Origin: Dryomyza anilis
Lineage: Eukaryota > Arthropoda > Insecta > Diptera > Dryomyzidae
Direction: 5' to 3'
DNA: 64,000 nucleotides
NCBI GenBank assembly: GCA_951804985.1
Contig: OX638134.1
Location: 7,014,790-7,078,789, forward strand
Part shown: positions 22,710 through 35,184 of the stretch, in pieces
How the letters are laid out: every line of letters starts with the position of its first letter
How positions within the stretch are numbered: the first letter of the stretch is position 1
Notes under the pieces: model-generated
Database searches by the model: none
Seen by the model: the letters and a program-made list of their open reading frames with translations, nothing else
What the model was told of the DNA's origin: nothing
Translations under genes and position numbers: made by a program

Positions 22710-24180
22710 AATTTAATAAAATATTTTTTTTTTGATTTATTTCAATTTTAAATCCCATAAATATTAATTTCTCTTTGCATAAAATTCACAAAATATTCCC
22801 ATTAAATATGAAAGTAAATTCAATGCAAAATTGATTGAATGCTTAATTTTATGACACACATTTCATTGGATTTCATGCTGATAACACATATGGTTTTTGC
22901 CATCGTTTGGCATGATTTTCATTGTAGCTATGAATTGTTTAATATGCTGTGTGCACTGCTGTTTGATACCAAATTTTATTCGAAATTCTTGACCATTTTA
23001 TTATGTCCGTTAGTACAGTTTACACTGTAACCACATATGGCGGTTTGTAAATATCAAAGTAGCTTTTAATATTTAATAGAGAAAATGTTCAATGGTCGAT
23101 CTATGGAATAATTGCAGAATCCTGATAAATTTCAATGCGAACTAGCACTTGAAAGAGTTAAAGGTCTACTGTAGTTTAGTATAGTATTACAATAAACTAC
23201 TAATTTTTATCAATATTTCAATTCATTCTTTTTTTCCTATGTTTTAAACTGCGCCCCTTGCACTGCTGCATTTTCTACTCTTTCTCATGGTCTTTTATAA
23301 CAATTGTCTGTCAAAAATTATACAATATTTTTGCAATGATTTATTATTATGACAACCCTCACATAACTAAATCCCTTAAACAATGCCACCAACAAGAATT
23401 TAAAAAAAAAATTGGCAACAGTTTCTATTATTTGTTGGCTTAAATTCTGTTTGGCGTTCGAAACAAAAAATTTAAAAAAAAAAATAACAACATCGTGATT
23501 AAATTGTGTTGATTTATTAATAAAACATTTTAGTTATTATGCTATCAGTTTTTTATTATATTTTTCTGTAAAGTTTATATTTAATGCTTTTATTGTTTTA
23601 GCGCGCAAAGTGTTTTTAATAAAATATTGATTGAGTCATTTGTTCAGTGGTTGGTTGTTTTAAAGCTACACAGGCTTTATATTTTAATTGAATATATTTA
23701 CAATTTATAGAATACACGGAATTTTTACAAATGAAACCATTTATTGCTGTTTGACATGTTAAAACTGCATAGAAATCGCGGTGAAAACAAATAAGTATGA
23801 GAAATATTTATTATATTTTATATATTTTTTTTATTTATTTCATTTTACAGCATGTGAAAAGCGTGAATATAATCGTAACGTAATAAAACTGTATTAGTAT
23901 TATTTCTTATATTAAATTGCATTACTTTTTATTGATAAAACAGCGTCTGCTGTTACCCACTGCGTATGAGTGACATTTAATATAATGTCATAGTAGAAAC
24001 TGAATAATTTCTTTTTTTGTGAGGCCATTGTTGTCATCATAATTTTGCAATAAAGCTAGAAGAATAAGCTTTTAACTGATATGCAATAGTTTATGAAAAA
24101 AAATCTTCTCAATTTATCATAAATAAATAAAAAATTACAAAATTTTAATACATACCAAATTTTCGAATAAATTAAATTTA
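22710..24180. other. Non-repetitive island between opposed 19-bp arrays
   Basis: AT-rich but not tandemly repeated. No convincing exon. A tttacag acceptor at 23841-23850 followed 24 nt later by gtaacg is a weak microexon-like arrangement. Confidence 0.35.
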
Positions 24181-24194
24181 AAACAAATATAATC

Positions 24195-24710
24195 AAAATT
24201 TTAATTTTTAGTGAAAAATTGAATTTTCAATGAAAAATTGAATTTTTAGTGAAAAATTGAATTTTTAGTGAAAAATGGAATTTTTAGTGAAAAATTTAAT
24301 TTTTAGTGAAATATGTAATTTTTAGTGAAAAATTTAATTTTTAGTAAAAAAATTAAATTTTTTGTGAAAAATTGAATTTTTAATGAAAAATTGAATTTTT
24401 AGTTAAAAATTGAATTTTTAGTTAAAAATTGAATTTTTAGTTAAAAATTGAATTTTTAGTTAAAAATTGAATTTTTAGTGAAAATTTGAATTTTTAGTGA
24501 AAAATTGAATTTTTAGTGAAAAATTGAATTTTTAGTGAAAAATTGAATTTTTAGTGAAAAATTGAATTTTTAGTGTAAAATTGAATTTTTAGTGAAAAAT
24601 TGAATTTTTAGTGAAAATTTGAATTTTTAGTGAAAATTTGAATTTTTAGTGAAAAATTGAATTTTGAATAAAAAATTGAATTTTTAGTGAAAAATTGAAA
24701 AATAAATTTT
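24195..24710 (-). repeat. 19-bp satellite, AGTG orientation
   Basis: About 27 units of agtgaaaaattgaattttt with variants agttaaaaattgaattttt. It is the opposed partner of the array at 22.0-22.7 kb. Confidence 0.95.
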
Positions 24711-24719
24711 TTTCGTGAT

Positions 24720-25600
24720 ATTAGAGAAAATTGATTTTTTATTGAATGCACGAATGATAAAATAATAAAAGAAATATAAATTATAATAACAAGAACTCAG
24801 AGAAAAAAAAAATCAAAAATAACCTCGAGTTTGCATGCAGTAAAAATGAACATAGCACAGACCCCCTTTGAATGGCCAGCATTATTTATTGCTGCATGTT
24901 GAATGCAAACATTTAACTTGTCTAAAAATAATCCACATTATAGTTAGTACTAGAAGCAGTAGTAGACAGTATAAAAAATTATAGAGATATTCGCTACTGA
25001 AGCACATAACATGAGTTAAACATGAGCCATGCCAAACGGTTTGGCTATAAAATGTCAATGTGGGGAGGCGTAGCACATTTTTCTTTTAGAATTTATAAAA
25101 AAAAAATAAAGAAGTGAAAAATATTTTGCAGTTTGTGGGGCAGTTACCCCACTCGTATGCAATTTAATCTATTTTAGCTATACTCAGTAATAATGGTAAT
25201 AAAATAATATAAACTGAATGTGGGTCCATGCAATGAAGTGCAGTTAATATGACGTGTTTACATTGTTTTAATTTTATATTTTAACAAATAAACTGACAGT
25301 TTTATTTAGAAGGATTTTGTTTTGGGTGCCTATAGCAAGTTTTAAATTGTTTATAATACGACATTTTAATAGGTTTTCGTCATGAAAGAAGTAGTAAAAT
25401 AAAATATAAAATAAAAAAATAAAATAATATGTAATGCACTTCTTTGCAGTTTAATATTTTTTATTATTACTAGAATTAGCCTTGTGACTGTCAAAATTAT
25501 ATATGTGTTTCATAAATTCTATTTATAGTTTTTATTTAAATTACTTTTGTATATCATTTTGTAATACATTTTATTTTTGTTTGTTACTCAAACGTATTTT
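24720..25600. other. AT-rich spacer, no gene recognised
   Basis: Mixed sequence without tandem repeats. The 64-codon minus-strand frame at 24882-25076 has no domain or splice support. Confidence 0.4.
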
Positions 25601-25614
25601 TTTTTTCATTTCAG

Positions 25615-25638
25615 CACGTTGCACATGTCCTTGCTCCG
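25615..25638 (+). CDS. Candidate 24-nt microexon of an unidentified plus-strand gene
   Basis: A T-rich tract ending in tttcatttcag is followed by 24 nt of unusually GC-rich sequence (14 of 24) and then a perfect donor gtaagt. The length keeps frame. The three readings are HVAHVLAP, TLHMSLL and RCTCPCS; none can be chosen without the flanking exons, which I did not find. The gene is unrecognised and, if real, overlaps or neighbours the minus-strand channel gene on the opposite strand. Confidence 0.5.
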
Positions 25639-25719
25639 GTAAGTGTTTAACATTTTTTATTAGGTAAATATTAATTATTTTTTCAACTCATTTTTTGCAT
25701 ATTTAATAATAACTCTAAC

Positions 25720-26500
25720 AATTTCTATGCCTCTGCTAAATTAAAAGAGCCCCTCTGTTAATATAAATGTCTCTGGTAATGCAAAACATCAACTCTGTTA
25801 GATACGAAAGGCGCCACAGCAATGTAAAGCTCATCTGTTAATTACCTTGGTAATGTAAAACACTACTCTGTTAATAGAGAAAAGCCCCTATTCAATTCAA
25901 AGCCCCTATCATATTCACCGTCTCTGTTAAGATAAATAAATCCTCTGTTAAATTAAAAACAGCGCATCTGTTACTAAAAAACAACGCCTCTGTAATGTAA
26001 AACATCTATTCTTTAGAGTAAAAAAGCGTCTCTGTTAATGTAAAACAGCAAATCGGATAGTGTACAACAATACCTTTGATAATGTAAAACAGAGGAAAAA
26101 AGCGTCTCTGTTAATGTAAAATAATGACTGTTAGTGTAAATCACCGCCTCTTTTAAAATAAAACAGCCCCTCGGATAGTGTATAAAACGTCTTTGAAGAT
26201 GTAAAGCAGCGCATGTGCTTGCGTAAGTCAGTGCCTCTGTTAATGTAATAACATGACTCTGTTAATGTAAAATAGCTCCTCTGTTAGTGTAAAACAGTTG
26301 CTCTGTTAAATCTTTTACACAAATTGGCTCAAAATGATCTGATCTGTTAATGTAAAACAGCTTCTCTGTTAAATCTTCTGCACCTCGGATAGTGTAAAAC
26401 AACGCCTTTGAATGTTTACATAAGTCCGTGCCTCTGTTATTGTAAAACAGATCCTCTGTTAATGTTAAACAGCTTCTCTGTTAAATCTTCTGCACAAATT
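25720..26500. repeat. Degenerate 20-bp repeat (cctctgttaatgtaaaacag)
   Basis: About 30 diverged copies of a cctctgttaatgtaaaacag-like unit, with some longer phrases repeated (for example cttctctgttaaatcttctgcac twice). No gene. Confidence 0.88.
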
Positions 26501-26519
26501 GTCCCCAAAATGATCCAAC

Positions 26520-27255
26520 TTTTCTGGAAAATCACGATTTTAGCTATTTCAAAATATTTGTATAAATCAAATCTGTCTTGAGTTTAAATATTTCTGTAGC
26601 ATTTTTTAACAACTACAATCACTGTGATTGTTAACAGAATACTCGTATTGAATTGGTTTATCATTATAAATTATAAAAATGGGTTGTTCCATAATGAAAT
26701 TTTAAAAAAATCAATACCAAAGTCAAAATTTGTATTTTTATTTTCTTAAATTTCAACTTTACATACATTTTAAAAATCGAAAAAATCATGCAGTTCAAAG
26801 ATGTTATATACCGTTGGAAAGGTAATTTAATTTTATAAAATATGTATAAAACATTCATTTATCAACAGATTATACTTTACAACCAAATTTTCGATTTTAG
26901 ATATTTCAAAATATGTTTATTGACCAAATCACAAGACTCGCCACTGTTTAAATATTTCTGCATCTTTTTTTACGATACTCAAATTACTGTGGATAGTACG
27001 AAAATACTGGTAATGAATTGGTCATCATTATAAATTATAAAAAAATGGGGTGTCCGTAACGAAATTTTGAAAAAATCAGTGACAATATCAAAATTTGTAT
27101 TTTTGTGTTTGTAAATTTCAACTTTACGTACATTTTAAAAATCGAAAAAACCGTGAGGTTCAAAAAGGTGATAAACATTTGAAAGTTCATTTAATTCTCT
27201 AAAATATGCAAAAAACACTGATATTCAATTATCAACAGATTATACTTTATAAGCA
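26520..27255. repeat. Two-copy tandem duplication of about 360 bp
   Basis: Copy 1 (about 26525-26880) and copy 2 (about 26890-27250) share the same order of landmarks: cgattttagatatttcaaaata, taaatatttctg, a tattgaattggt/taatgaattggt phrase, cattataaattataaaaa, caaaatttgtatttttnt, tttcaactttac, attttaaaaatcgaaaaa, and tatcaacagattatacttta at the end. They are substantially diverged. Confidence 0.85.
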
Positions 27256-27259
27256 ATTG

Positions 27260-28085
27260 CCTTGACTAGGTTATGTCAGTAATATGCATTTCTTAAACAC
27301 CTTGTATCTTCAACTGGCTGCAAAATTAGACATTTTTTTACTTAATATTTTTTTATTTATTTTAGTCATAGAATGTCCCTCTAAAGTATTAACAACGATG
27401 TAATAAACCCCCCTTTCTTATAACATTTACTAACAACTGCAATTAGTACGGCCTTTGCAAAACTAAGAAATTCTTAGAAACTTTGAATTTAAAATGTAAT
27501 TCTTAATTTTAAAATTTTAAATTAGTACTGACTAACAAAAAACATTAATATTACATGTGGTTTCTTTGTTCTAAATAAAGGCGCATTGCACTTTGCGTTA
27601 AAATTGAAATAGCGACATAATTTTAATTTTTTATATTCGTAATTTTACAAAATCGCAAATAGTATTTGCTATCTCAGATTCACTGAAACTAGCTCAGAAT
27701 TATGATAAAAATTCTTTAGAATGTGAGAAGGTAATGTTGAATTGAATACGCTATATTCATAGTTCATGCTCTTGGTAAATTTCTCACTGTACATTATATT
27801 TACAGTTGCCGCTTCTTTTATAAATGACATTTTTTCAAATTTTAATAAATGGCGCTTCTCTAGTGCTTTTTTAAAATGTCAATTTATAAAAAGAATATTT
27901 TACACAAATTTAAATCATAGCTACAATTATCTCCCAACGTTTGTAAATTTTTTATATACCTTTTAAATACCTTTATAAATAAAATAAGTAAAAGCTTTTT
28001 AGTATGTCCTACTTTTTCACAGCAATGTTTTCTACTTTTTCCAAATTTAGAGTTTCTAGCCTTACTCATTTTTTTTTGCTAAAAA
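27260..28085. other. AT-rich spacer, no gene recognised
   Basis: No tandem structure and no supported exon. The short open frames at 27766-28069 lack domain or splice support. Confidence 0.4.
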
Positions 28086-28089
28086 TATT

Positions 28090-29020
28090 GCTGTGCAAAA
28101 AATAAGCTGCAGCAATATTTAAAAAATATTTCAGAATAGTATTATGTATCGTAAGAAAGCTAAAACGTAGAGCTTCAATATGTTTCCATTTAATTTGTAT
28201 AAATATTGCCACTCATGAATCTATCCACGCTTGAAATTTGTATTTCTCTAAATGTTGCTCATACGTCATATACTAGCGTAAAATATCGATGTGCAAAAAG
28301 TAAACTATAGCAATATTTGCTAAATATATAAAAATAGTATAATATATCAAAAGAAAGCTAAAATATAGAGCTTTCATATGATATTAACTTATTTGTATAA
28401 ATATTGCTACAGAAAATGTTATGGACGCTTATATTTCACTTTGCTGAAAATGTTGCTCAAAAAAAAATCAATGCAGAAAATGTTATCTGTAGCAATATTT
28501 CATAGATATTTCAAAATAATATTTTATATCATGAGAAAGCTTAAATCTTGCACATTAATATAAAATTATTTAATTCTTAATAAAATTGCAACTGAACAAG
28601 TTATGCATGCTTGAATTTTGCATTACTTTAAATGTTGCTCATACGTCATGTAGTAGCGAAAGTATCAATGTTGCAAATTTAATCTGCAGTAATATATTAT
28701 AAATATTTAAAATTACTGTTATATATCAAAATTAAGCTAAAATGTAGAGTTTTCATTTAATTTGTAATAATATTGCTACAGAAAAAGTTATGTGCGCTTT
28801 AATTTTGAGGTGTTTAAATTGTTGCTCAAAAATAAATCGATTTTGAAATAAGTAATCTAGAGCTATATACCATAAATATAACATAAGAGTATTATATATC
28901 GTAAGAAAGCTAAAATGTGGAGCTTTAATTTGTTATAACTTAATTTTTAATAAAATGTGTACAGAAAAAGTTATGTACGCTTAAATATCGCATTACTTTA
29001 AAAGTTGCTCATACATCATG
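28090..29020. repeat. About 185-bp satellite-like tandem repeat, five copies
   Basis: The landmark gaaagctaaaa(t/c)gtagagct recurs near 28152, 28352, 28533, 28731 and 28904, each time followed by a taattt-rich stretch, aaatattgcnac, an acgcttnaattt phrase and aatgttgctca. Alternate copies carry catacgtcat after the last landmark, hinting at a two-unit higher-order repeat of about 370 bp. Confidence 0.85.
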
Positions 29021-29024
29021 TGTA

Positions 29025-29930
29025 ACAACTGCACTTAAAATCATTAATAAACTGAGTGCTATTGGGTACATTAAGTTTTAAAATAAACTTTAATATATAA
29101 TTTACTTTTACTCGCACACTTTATGAGCACTTATTGGAGAAAAGTATTATCAACGCAACCAACTTTCGATTGCAAGCAACAACTTTAATACAAAGTTGTT
29201 GGCATACACAAAGTATAATTTATTGATTGCATTGACATGACGTGACGCGAGGTGATGCCACTCTATGGATTCCAAGCGATTTCAGGCAATTTTGTGCAAT
29301 TTTATTTTTTGTTTTTTTTTTTATTCTTTGTAAAATTTCAACGCTCAATGCTGCTATTACGTGTGCATACAAATTTTATTTATGCATATTAATTAAATTG
29401 CAAAATGAACGCCGACAGTCGCAGTCACACATAAAATACCTGCGTGCGTACGATTGCCACATGTGGCCGTAATGTGGCAGGTGGCAGACGAACAGACGGA
29501 CGGACGGACGGACGGACGGACTGACTGATCGACGAACAGGCAGACTAAAAGCCAGCAACTGTTGTACATCATGCTTCGTTCGTTGTTACATCTCTCAAAT
29601 TGCCACAGGCACTTGAAATAAAATGCAAAATAATTCAAAATGCATGACATTTATTGCGGTGTCATGCAATTTCACTACAATTACAACGGTTGCAACAACT
29701 AAACTCTTTACTACCTATATTATGCAAATATCCACATTAACTATAATAGTTTGCTGCACTCGAAATTGAAAGCAACCTTCATTAAATCTGCATTTAATGC
29801 GTTTAGTGCTGGGGAGGGTTTGAATTTATTTAGGGGTTGTGAAAATCGTTTTGAAATAAACATGAGATTTTTATTGTACAACCAGGCGTTGTTCAATTTT
29901 CCATTAATGCGCCGCACAGTTATTTGTGCA
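29025..29930. other. Island with a GGAC tetranucleotide run
   Basis: A less AT-rich stretch with a ggac-type repeat at about 29495-29522 and words typical of fly noncoding DNA. The frames at 29242-29650 pass through the tetranucleotide run and are unsupported. Confidence 0.4.
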
Positions 29931-30900
29931 ATTTATGAAGTTTCGGTTTTTTGTGTCTTGGGAAAAATTAAACTTTAAAACTAAATTCATTACGATGGCA
30001 GCCTTCAAAGTAAAAAGTTTTAGTAAAAGCGTCAATAGCAGCGTAGTTCTTTTGGAAACAGATAAAGAGCTGAACAGCAGAAAATCAGCGCTGGTTTTTA
30101 TCTGGTATGTTTGTGAAAGGTATGTTGTGAGTTGCGTAGCATATACTAGGTTACTGTGGGTAAAATGTGCAGTATTTTTGTTATTATTTTATATCATTAA
30201 GTTTTTGTTGTTGTTATATTTTAACAATGTTTGCGAAATTATAAATCTAGGTGTGGTGAGTATAAGTGTGGTGAGTATAGGTGTGGTGAGTAAATCTGAG
30301 GTGAGTATAAATGTGGTGAGTACATGTGTGGTAGGTTAATGTTTGGTGAGTATATGTGTGGTGACTTAATGTGTGTGAGTATATGTGTGGTGAGTATATG
30401 TGTGGTGAGTATATGTGTGGTGAGAATATGTGGGTGAGTATATGTGTGGTGAGTATATGTGTGGTGAGTAAATGTGTGGTGAGGATGTGGTGAGTATTTG
30501 TGTGGTCAGATGGTCTGGTGAGTCTAGGTATAGTGAATATAGGCGAAGTGAATATAGGTGTCGTGAAAATAGGTATAGTAAATTGTGTTGAGTAGTATTT
30601 ATGAAGTTCCGTTTTTTTGTGTCTTGGGAAAATTAAACGTAAAATGTTAGTTCATTACGACGACAGCCTTCAAAGTAAAAAGTTTAAGTAACGCATTTTT
30701 TTTTTTTGATATAGAAAAAGTGCTGAAGTCGCGCTGGTTCTTATCTAGCTGTTTTGGGGAAGTTATGTTTTGTACAGCTTAGTATATACTGGATTAGACA
30801 TTACTGTGGAATGAATATGCAATATTTTTGATAGCAATTTGTATATATAAATTTACGTTTTGAACAATGTTATCGAATTTTAATAAAAAAAATAAAGGTG
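29930..30900. repeat. Direct duplication of a roughly 150-bp segment
   Basis: Segment 29933-30080 (tatgaagtttcggttttttg, ...cagccttcaaagtaaaaag...) recurs at 30598-30750 with moderate divergence, about 664 bp apart, and each copy is followed by a gtggtgagtata array. The 137-codon frame at 29926-30339 runs through copy 1 into the array and is probably not a gene. Confidence 0.8.
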
Positions 30901-31260
30901 TCGTGATGTTGCGTGTGGTGAGTATACACGTGGTGATTATATGTGCGGCGAGTATATGTGTGTTGTGTTAAAATGTGGTGAATTTAGGTGTCGTAAATTT
31001 AGGTATGGTGAATTAAGGTGTGGTGGATTTAGGTGTGGTGATTTTAGAAGTGGTGAGTATAGTAGTCGCGAGTGTAGGTGTGTTGTGAAATGTTGGCTGG
31101 TGAATTTAGCGTGGTGAATTTAGGAGTGGTGAATTTGGTGTGGTGAATTTTGGTGTTGTGAATTTAGGTGTGGTGAGTATATGTATAATGGGTTTATGTG
31201 GTGAGTATATGAGTAGACATTAAAGGTTTGTGGTATGAAAGTGTGGTGAGCTTGGGTTGG
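30245..31260. repeat. 14-bp repeat (gtatatgtgtggtga)
   Basis: Two blocks (30245-30600 and 30900-31260) of gtgtggtgagtata or gtggtgaatttagg units, separated by the duplicated segment described above. Strongly G/T-biased on the plus strand. Confidence 0.9.
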
Positions 31261-31342
31261 GTGAGTTAAATTGATTTGATTTTTTACATTTATTAATTTT
31301 TTTCTTCAATTTTTTAAAATTGTTTTTTAATTTTTTTATAGT

Positions 31343-31615
31343 TCATCCACAGTACATCTCACGTAAAGTTTCATTTTGCATCGAGAAATTACGTTGCAAA
31401 CGTACTACGTATTTAACATCGTATTCTCCGAAATGAGAGCAACTTATACCGCACTTAGATTTTTTTTTTGGTCCTAACGTTGTTACGTCTGCATTTGAAT
31501 ATTTTTGGATTATTTTGAGAGTGAGTTTATCGCAAGGATTTAGAGATTTACAGTGCTGCAACAGCGCGTAGACACGTAACAATGTCAGGTAAATAAAAAT
31601 GGCAGAAGAAAACAA
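31343..31615 (-). CDS. Unrecognised small open frame with signal-like start
   Basis: A 90-codon frame with near-normal composition, unlike the surrounding repeats. It begins with a hydrophobic stretch, SSAIFIYLTLLRVYALL, followed by a Cys-containing tail (Cys at about residues 22, 28, 55, 59 and 89). It could be a small secreted protein, a decayed transposon fragment, or chance. A plus-strand reading from tttttatag at 31341 is also partly open. I do not recognise a family. Confidence 0.25.
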   Translation of the reverse strand: MFSSAIFIYLTLLRVYALLQHCKSLNPCDKLTLKIIQKYSNADVTTLGPKKKSKCGISCSHFGEYDVKYVVRLQRNFSMQNETLREMYCG

Positions 31616-31670
31616 AAATTGAAAATAAAAAAAAAAATCAAAACGTGCAGCTGAGAAACTGGTTGTAACT

Positions 31671-31898
31671 TTGATGGAAAATAGACACGTTTTACTTGAG
31701 GCTTATGTGGTTGCGCCACATATTCAAACACTTGGCATTACTTCTAATTATGCACAACAATTGAGGTTGGCTTTAAAACAACCAAAGCAGGACGTCAGAG
31801 TAGAAACAGATGTTGAAGGGTTAAACATGATTATTGTGCTAGGTGGTGCTAGGGGTGCGATGAGTGCTTATAAAATGAGAATGAACGGGAGAAGGTAA
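31671..31898 (+). CDS. Unrecognised 75-codon open frame
   Basis: A non-repetitive frame starting MMENRHVLLEAYVVAPH and ending in a Met/Arg-rich tail. Codons look protein-like, and sequence just upstream (KRAAEKLVV reading) is open in a linked frame. It has no splice support and could be a transposable-element remnant. Confidence 0.22.
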   Translation: MMENRHVLLEAYVVAPHIQTLGITSNYAQQLRLALKQPKQDVRVETDVEGLNMIIVLGGARGAMSAYKMRMNGRR

Positions 31899-31959
31899 AA
31901 AAAGTAGGTGCTTGCCGAAGTGTAGATGATAAATATTATTTTAGGGAAGCATAATAATG

Positions 31960-32320
31960 TATGGTAAATGTTAGTGATGATGCAAATGGTAGGAAGTAGG
32001 AAAAAAGGTAGAGATATTTAAAATGGGGTGATGGAAATATGATGATGGAAATGGGATGATGGAAATGGGATGATGAAAATGAAATTATGAAATAAGAATA
32101 TTGCAATTGTGAGATGGAAATGGCAGGACAGATAAACATCTGTTAAAATGATAAATATAATCATAGAGAAGAACAATGGTTAGCAAAAGGTAGTGCTGGT
32201 GCTGGTGGAAATGATATGTAGTATGGAAAGCTTAAGAGGTACTAATAATAAAATGATGGAAATAGGATGATGAAAATGGAAATGGATTGATGGAAATGGT
32301 AATAAAAATGTCATAGTTAA
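31960..32320. repeat. Degenerate gatggaaatggga repeat
   Basis: Several tandem copies of gatgatggaaatggga and looser relatives. No gene. Confidence 0.75.
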
Positions 32321-32439
32321 AATTATAAATATAATTTTATGGCAGAAAAATAGTTAGTTAACGGTAGTGGTGACAAATAATGGTACTGATGCCAATTATG
32401 ACATCAATTATGGTACCAATTATGATTGTACTAATTTCG

Positions 32440-32900
32440 TTTTAATATGTTTTTCAATTGGTTTTCGTAAAAAAAATACTTAACAATTATGAGGACCGAA
32501 TAAGTTTTCCGGTACAATTACTTGGGTGAATAATGGGATGGTTGTGGCAACAGATATTTTATGTCTGTGTGTTCGAATAAAGGAAGACATATTAGTGAAT
32601 GCTGTCTTCTGTCATTTAACGCCCCTTTCTCTAAAGCAACAGTAATAACATTTCAAGTAGTCGATAATGATGATGGCGCAGTTGTCATCTCTCCTTCCTA
32701 CTATTTTTATTAAACAAACTTTTTTTGTTCTGAAGAGTTCTGTGTATTTTTTGATTCTTTCGAAACCAAAAAAAACGAAAACACTTCAAAGAAGAAGATC
32801 AAGTGCGAGCTTGATCTACATAATACTCGTGAAAGATATATAGATGTGGATGAATGGTTTTGCTTGTTTACTGCTGAAAGGCAGCTCTGAATGGCAAGGA
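32440..32900. other. Non-repetitive stretch, no gene recognised
   Basis: Composition is closer to unique sequence, but no open frame or exon is supported. Confidence 0.35.
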
Positions 32901-32909
32901 GTTACTACA

Positions 32910-34440
32910 AAAAAAAAAAAAAATAAATAAAAAATATGAAAAATAAAATAAATAAAAAAAAATAATATAAAAAAATAATGAAAAAACTATTAGTTTTAAA
33001 CAATATAAATTTAAAAAAAAGAAAAAAGAAGAACGATATATAGATAGATAGAAGAAAAGAAAAATGGAAAAAATATAAAATTAATCAAAATAAAATCAAA
33101 TAGTAACATATTAAAACATAATCAAATAAAATTAAATAAAACAAATTGAAATAAAATAAAAAAAATCAAATGAAATAAAAACTAAAAAGTAATAAAATCA
33201 ACTTAAATTCAAATTAAATCAAATGAAATAAAATGTAGAAAAAATCAAATCAAGTGAACTCATAAAAATTCAATAAAAAACAAATTAAATCAAAAATCAT
33301 TAGGTAAAATAAATAAAGATCAAATAAAAAGAAGTAAAATCAAAATTAATCAAATAATATAAACTGAAATGAAATTAAATAATAAAAAAAAAACAATTAA
33401 AATTAAATCAAAATAAATAAAATATAAAATAAAATCAAATAAAGTCAAATAAAATCAAATAAAATCAAAGAAAATCAAATAAAATCAAATAAAATCAAAT
33501 AAAATGAAATAAAATAAAATAAAATAAAATAAAATCAAATAAAATCAAATAAAACAAAAAAAAATCAAATAAAATCAAATAAAATCAAATAAAATCAAGC
33601 AAAATCAAATAAAATCAAATAAAATCAAATTAAATAAAAAAATAAAAAATAAAATCAAATAAACTCAAATATAATAAAATAAAATAAAATAAAATAAAAT
33701 ACAATAAAATACAATAATATAAAATAAACATAATCAAATAAAATAAAAAAAAATAAAATCTTATAAAATAAAAAAAAAAAAACCAAGTATAATCAAATAA
33801 AATTAAATAATTTCAAATGAACTCAAATGAAAAAAAAAATAAACAAAATAAAATAAAATGAAATTAAATCAAATAAAGTCAAATAAAATAAAATCAAACA
33901 ATATCAAACAACATCAAGTAAAATCAAATAAAATCAAATAAATTCAAATAAATTCAAATAATATCAAATAAAATCAAGTAAAATCAAATAAAATCAAATA
34001 AAATCAAATAAATTCAAATAAACTCAAATAAAATCAAATAAAATCAAATACAAACAAACAAAAACAAATAAAGTAAAAAAATCAAATAATCAAAAGGACT
34101 CATATAAAAAATAATAATAAATAATAAATCAAATAAAAAATAAAAATAAATAAAATAAAACGATCAAAAAATAGAATTAAATAAAAGTAAATATATATAA
34201 AGTAAATGAAAAAATACTAATATACGAAATAAAATGAAAAAATGGTAAATGAAAAATAAATGAAATGTAAAAAAATAAAAAATAAAAAATAAATAAATGA
34301 AAGTAAATATAAATAAAGAAAATGAAAAAAAAAATAATAAAAAATAAAATAAAAATGTTGAAAATAAATTAATAAATAAATAAATAAATACAAATAAAAT
34401 CAAATCGAAAAAATAAAGTTAAATTAAAAAATTAAAGAAT
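32910..34440. repeat. 10-bp repeat (aaataaaatc) and A-rich DNA
   Basis: Long purine-rich (A-rich) region in which aaataaaatc decamers are clearest at 33430-33650 and 33890-34060. The 79-codon Phe/Leu frame on the minus strand is an artefact. Confidence 0.9.
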
Positions 34441-34444
34441 CCAA

Positions 34445-35170
34445 GTAATATGCAGACTTTTTTTTTTTTTTAAATAAACTTAAAAAATTATACAACATTG
34501 TCCATAATTTATATATTTTTTTTTGTTGCGGTGACTTTTCCCTTTGTGTCTTCAACCTCGTCCGCTACTCCCCTTTTCTTAACACAATTTCTTATCTAAT
34601 TCTCTGTGCGCTCAAAATGCTTCTCTTAAGTACCTTCTTTTTTTTCTGCTTTTTCAACTTCTTGATGTCTTAATTTGTCGCTGCCGCCACAAACGACTTT
34701 CAGGCCCATCCAGCCCTTTTAAGTCATTACTTAGGCCGCCACCCTGGCCCAAGCTAGCTCTGCCAAATAAAACGCAAAGACAAACATCATCGTCTGTCAG
34801 CGCCGCCGCTGCTGTCATCAGTGGCTTGTGGCTCTGAATGATACTTCTGGGTAAAATTAGGCGTTTATTTTTTTTTTAGGCTGCCTAACAAAATTTTCTA
34901 AATATGATGCAAAAAACACTGTTCGTGCCAAACTTCACACCATGTGACTGTCGAATTTTGTGCTGACAGTTTTAGGGTCTGCTGTGCTGGGTGTGACTAC
35001 TGTTAATTCAATATTTTTCTATTTTTATAATAACTGCCGATGCTATGTTGCAAATGTCCAGCAAGTGCAAACATTTTTAGTGTTTGTTTAATAGACGGAT
35101 TTTTTTTTGGGGAGAACTAAATTGAATATAATAATCGTTTTTTCCATAAATAGATTTGGATATGGTTAAA
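34445..35170. other. GC-richer island, no gene recognised
   Basis: Includes a pyrimidine-rich part and cgccgccgctgctgtc-like words at about 34680-34830. No exon with matching splice sites and frame was found. Confidence 0.35.
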
Positions 35171-35184
35171 ATTACATTTTTGCT

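Noticed and set aside
23851..23874. Possible second 24-nt plus-strand microexon (tttacag ... gtaacg)
   Set aside because: The donor is weaker and the sequence is AT-rich like its surroundings; no independent support.
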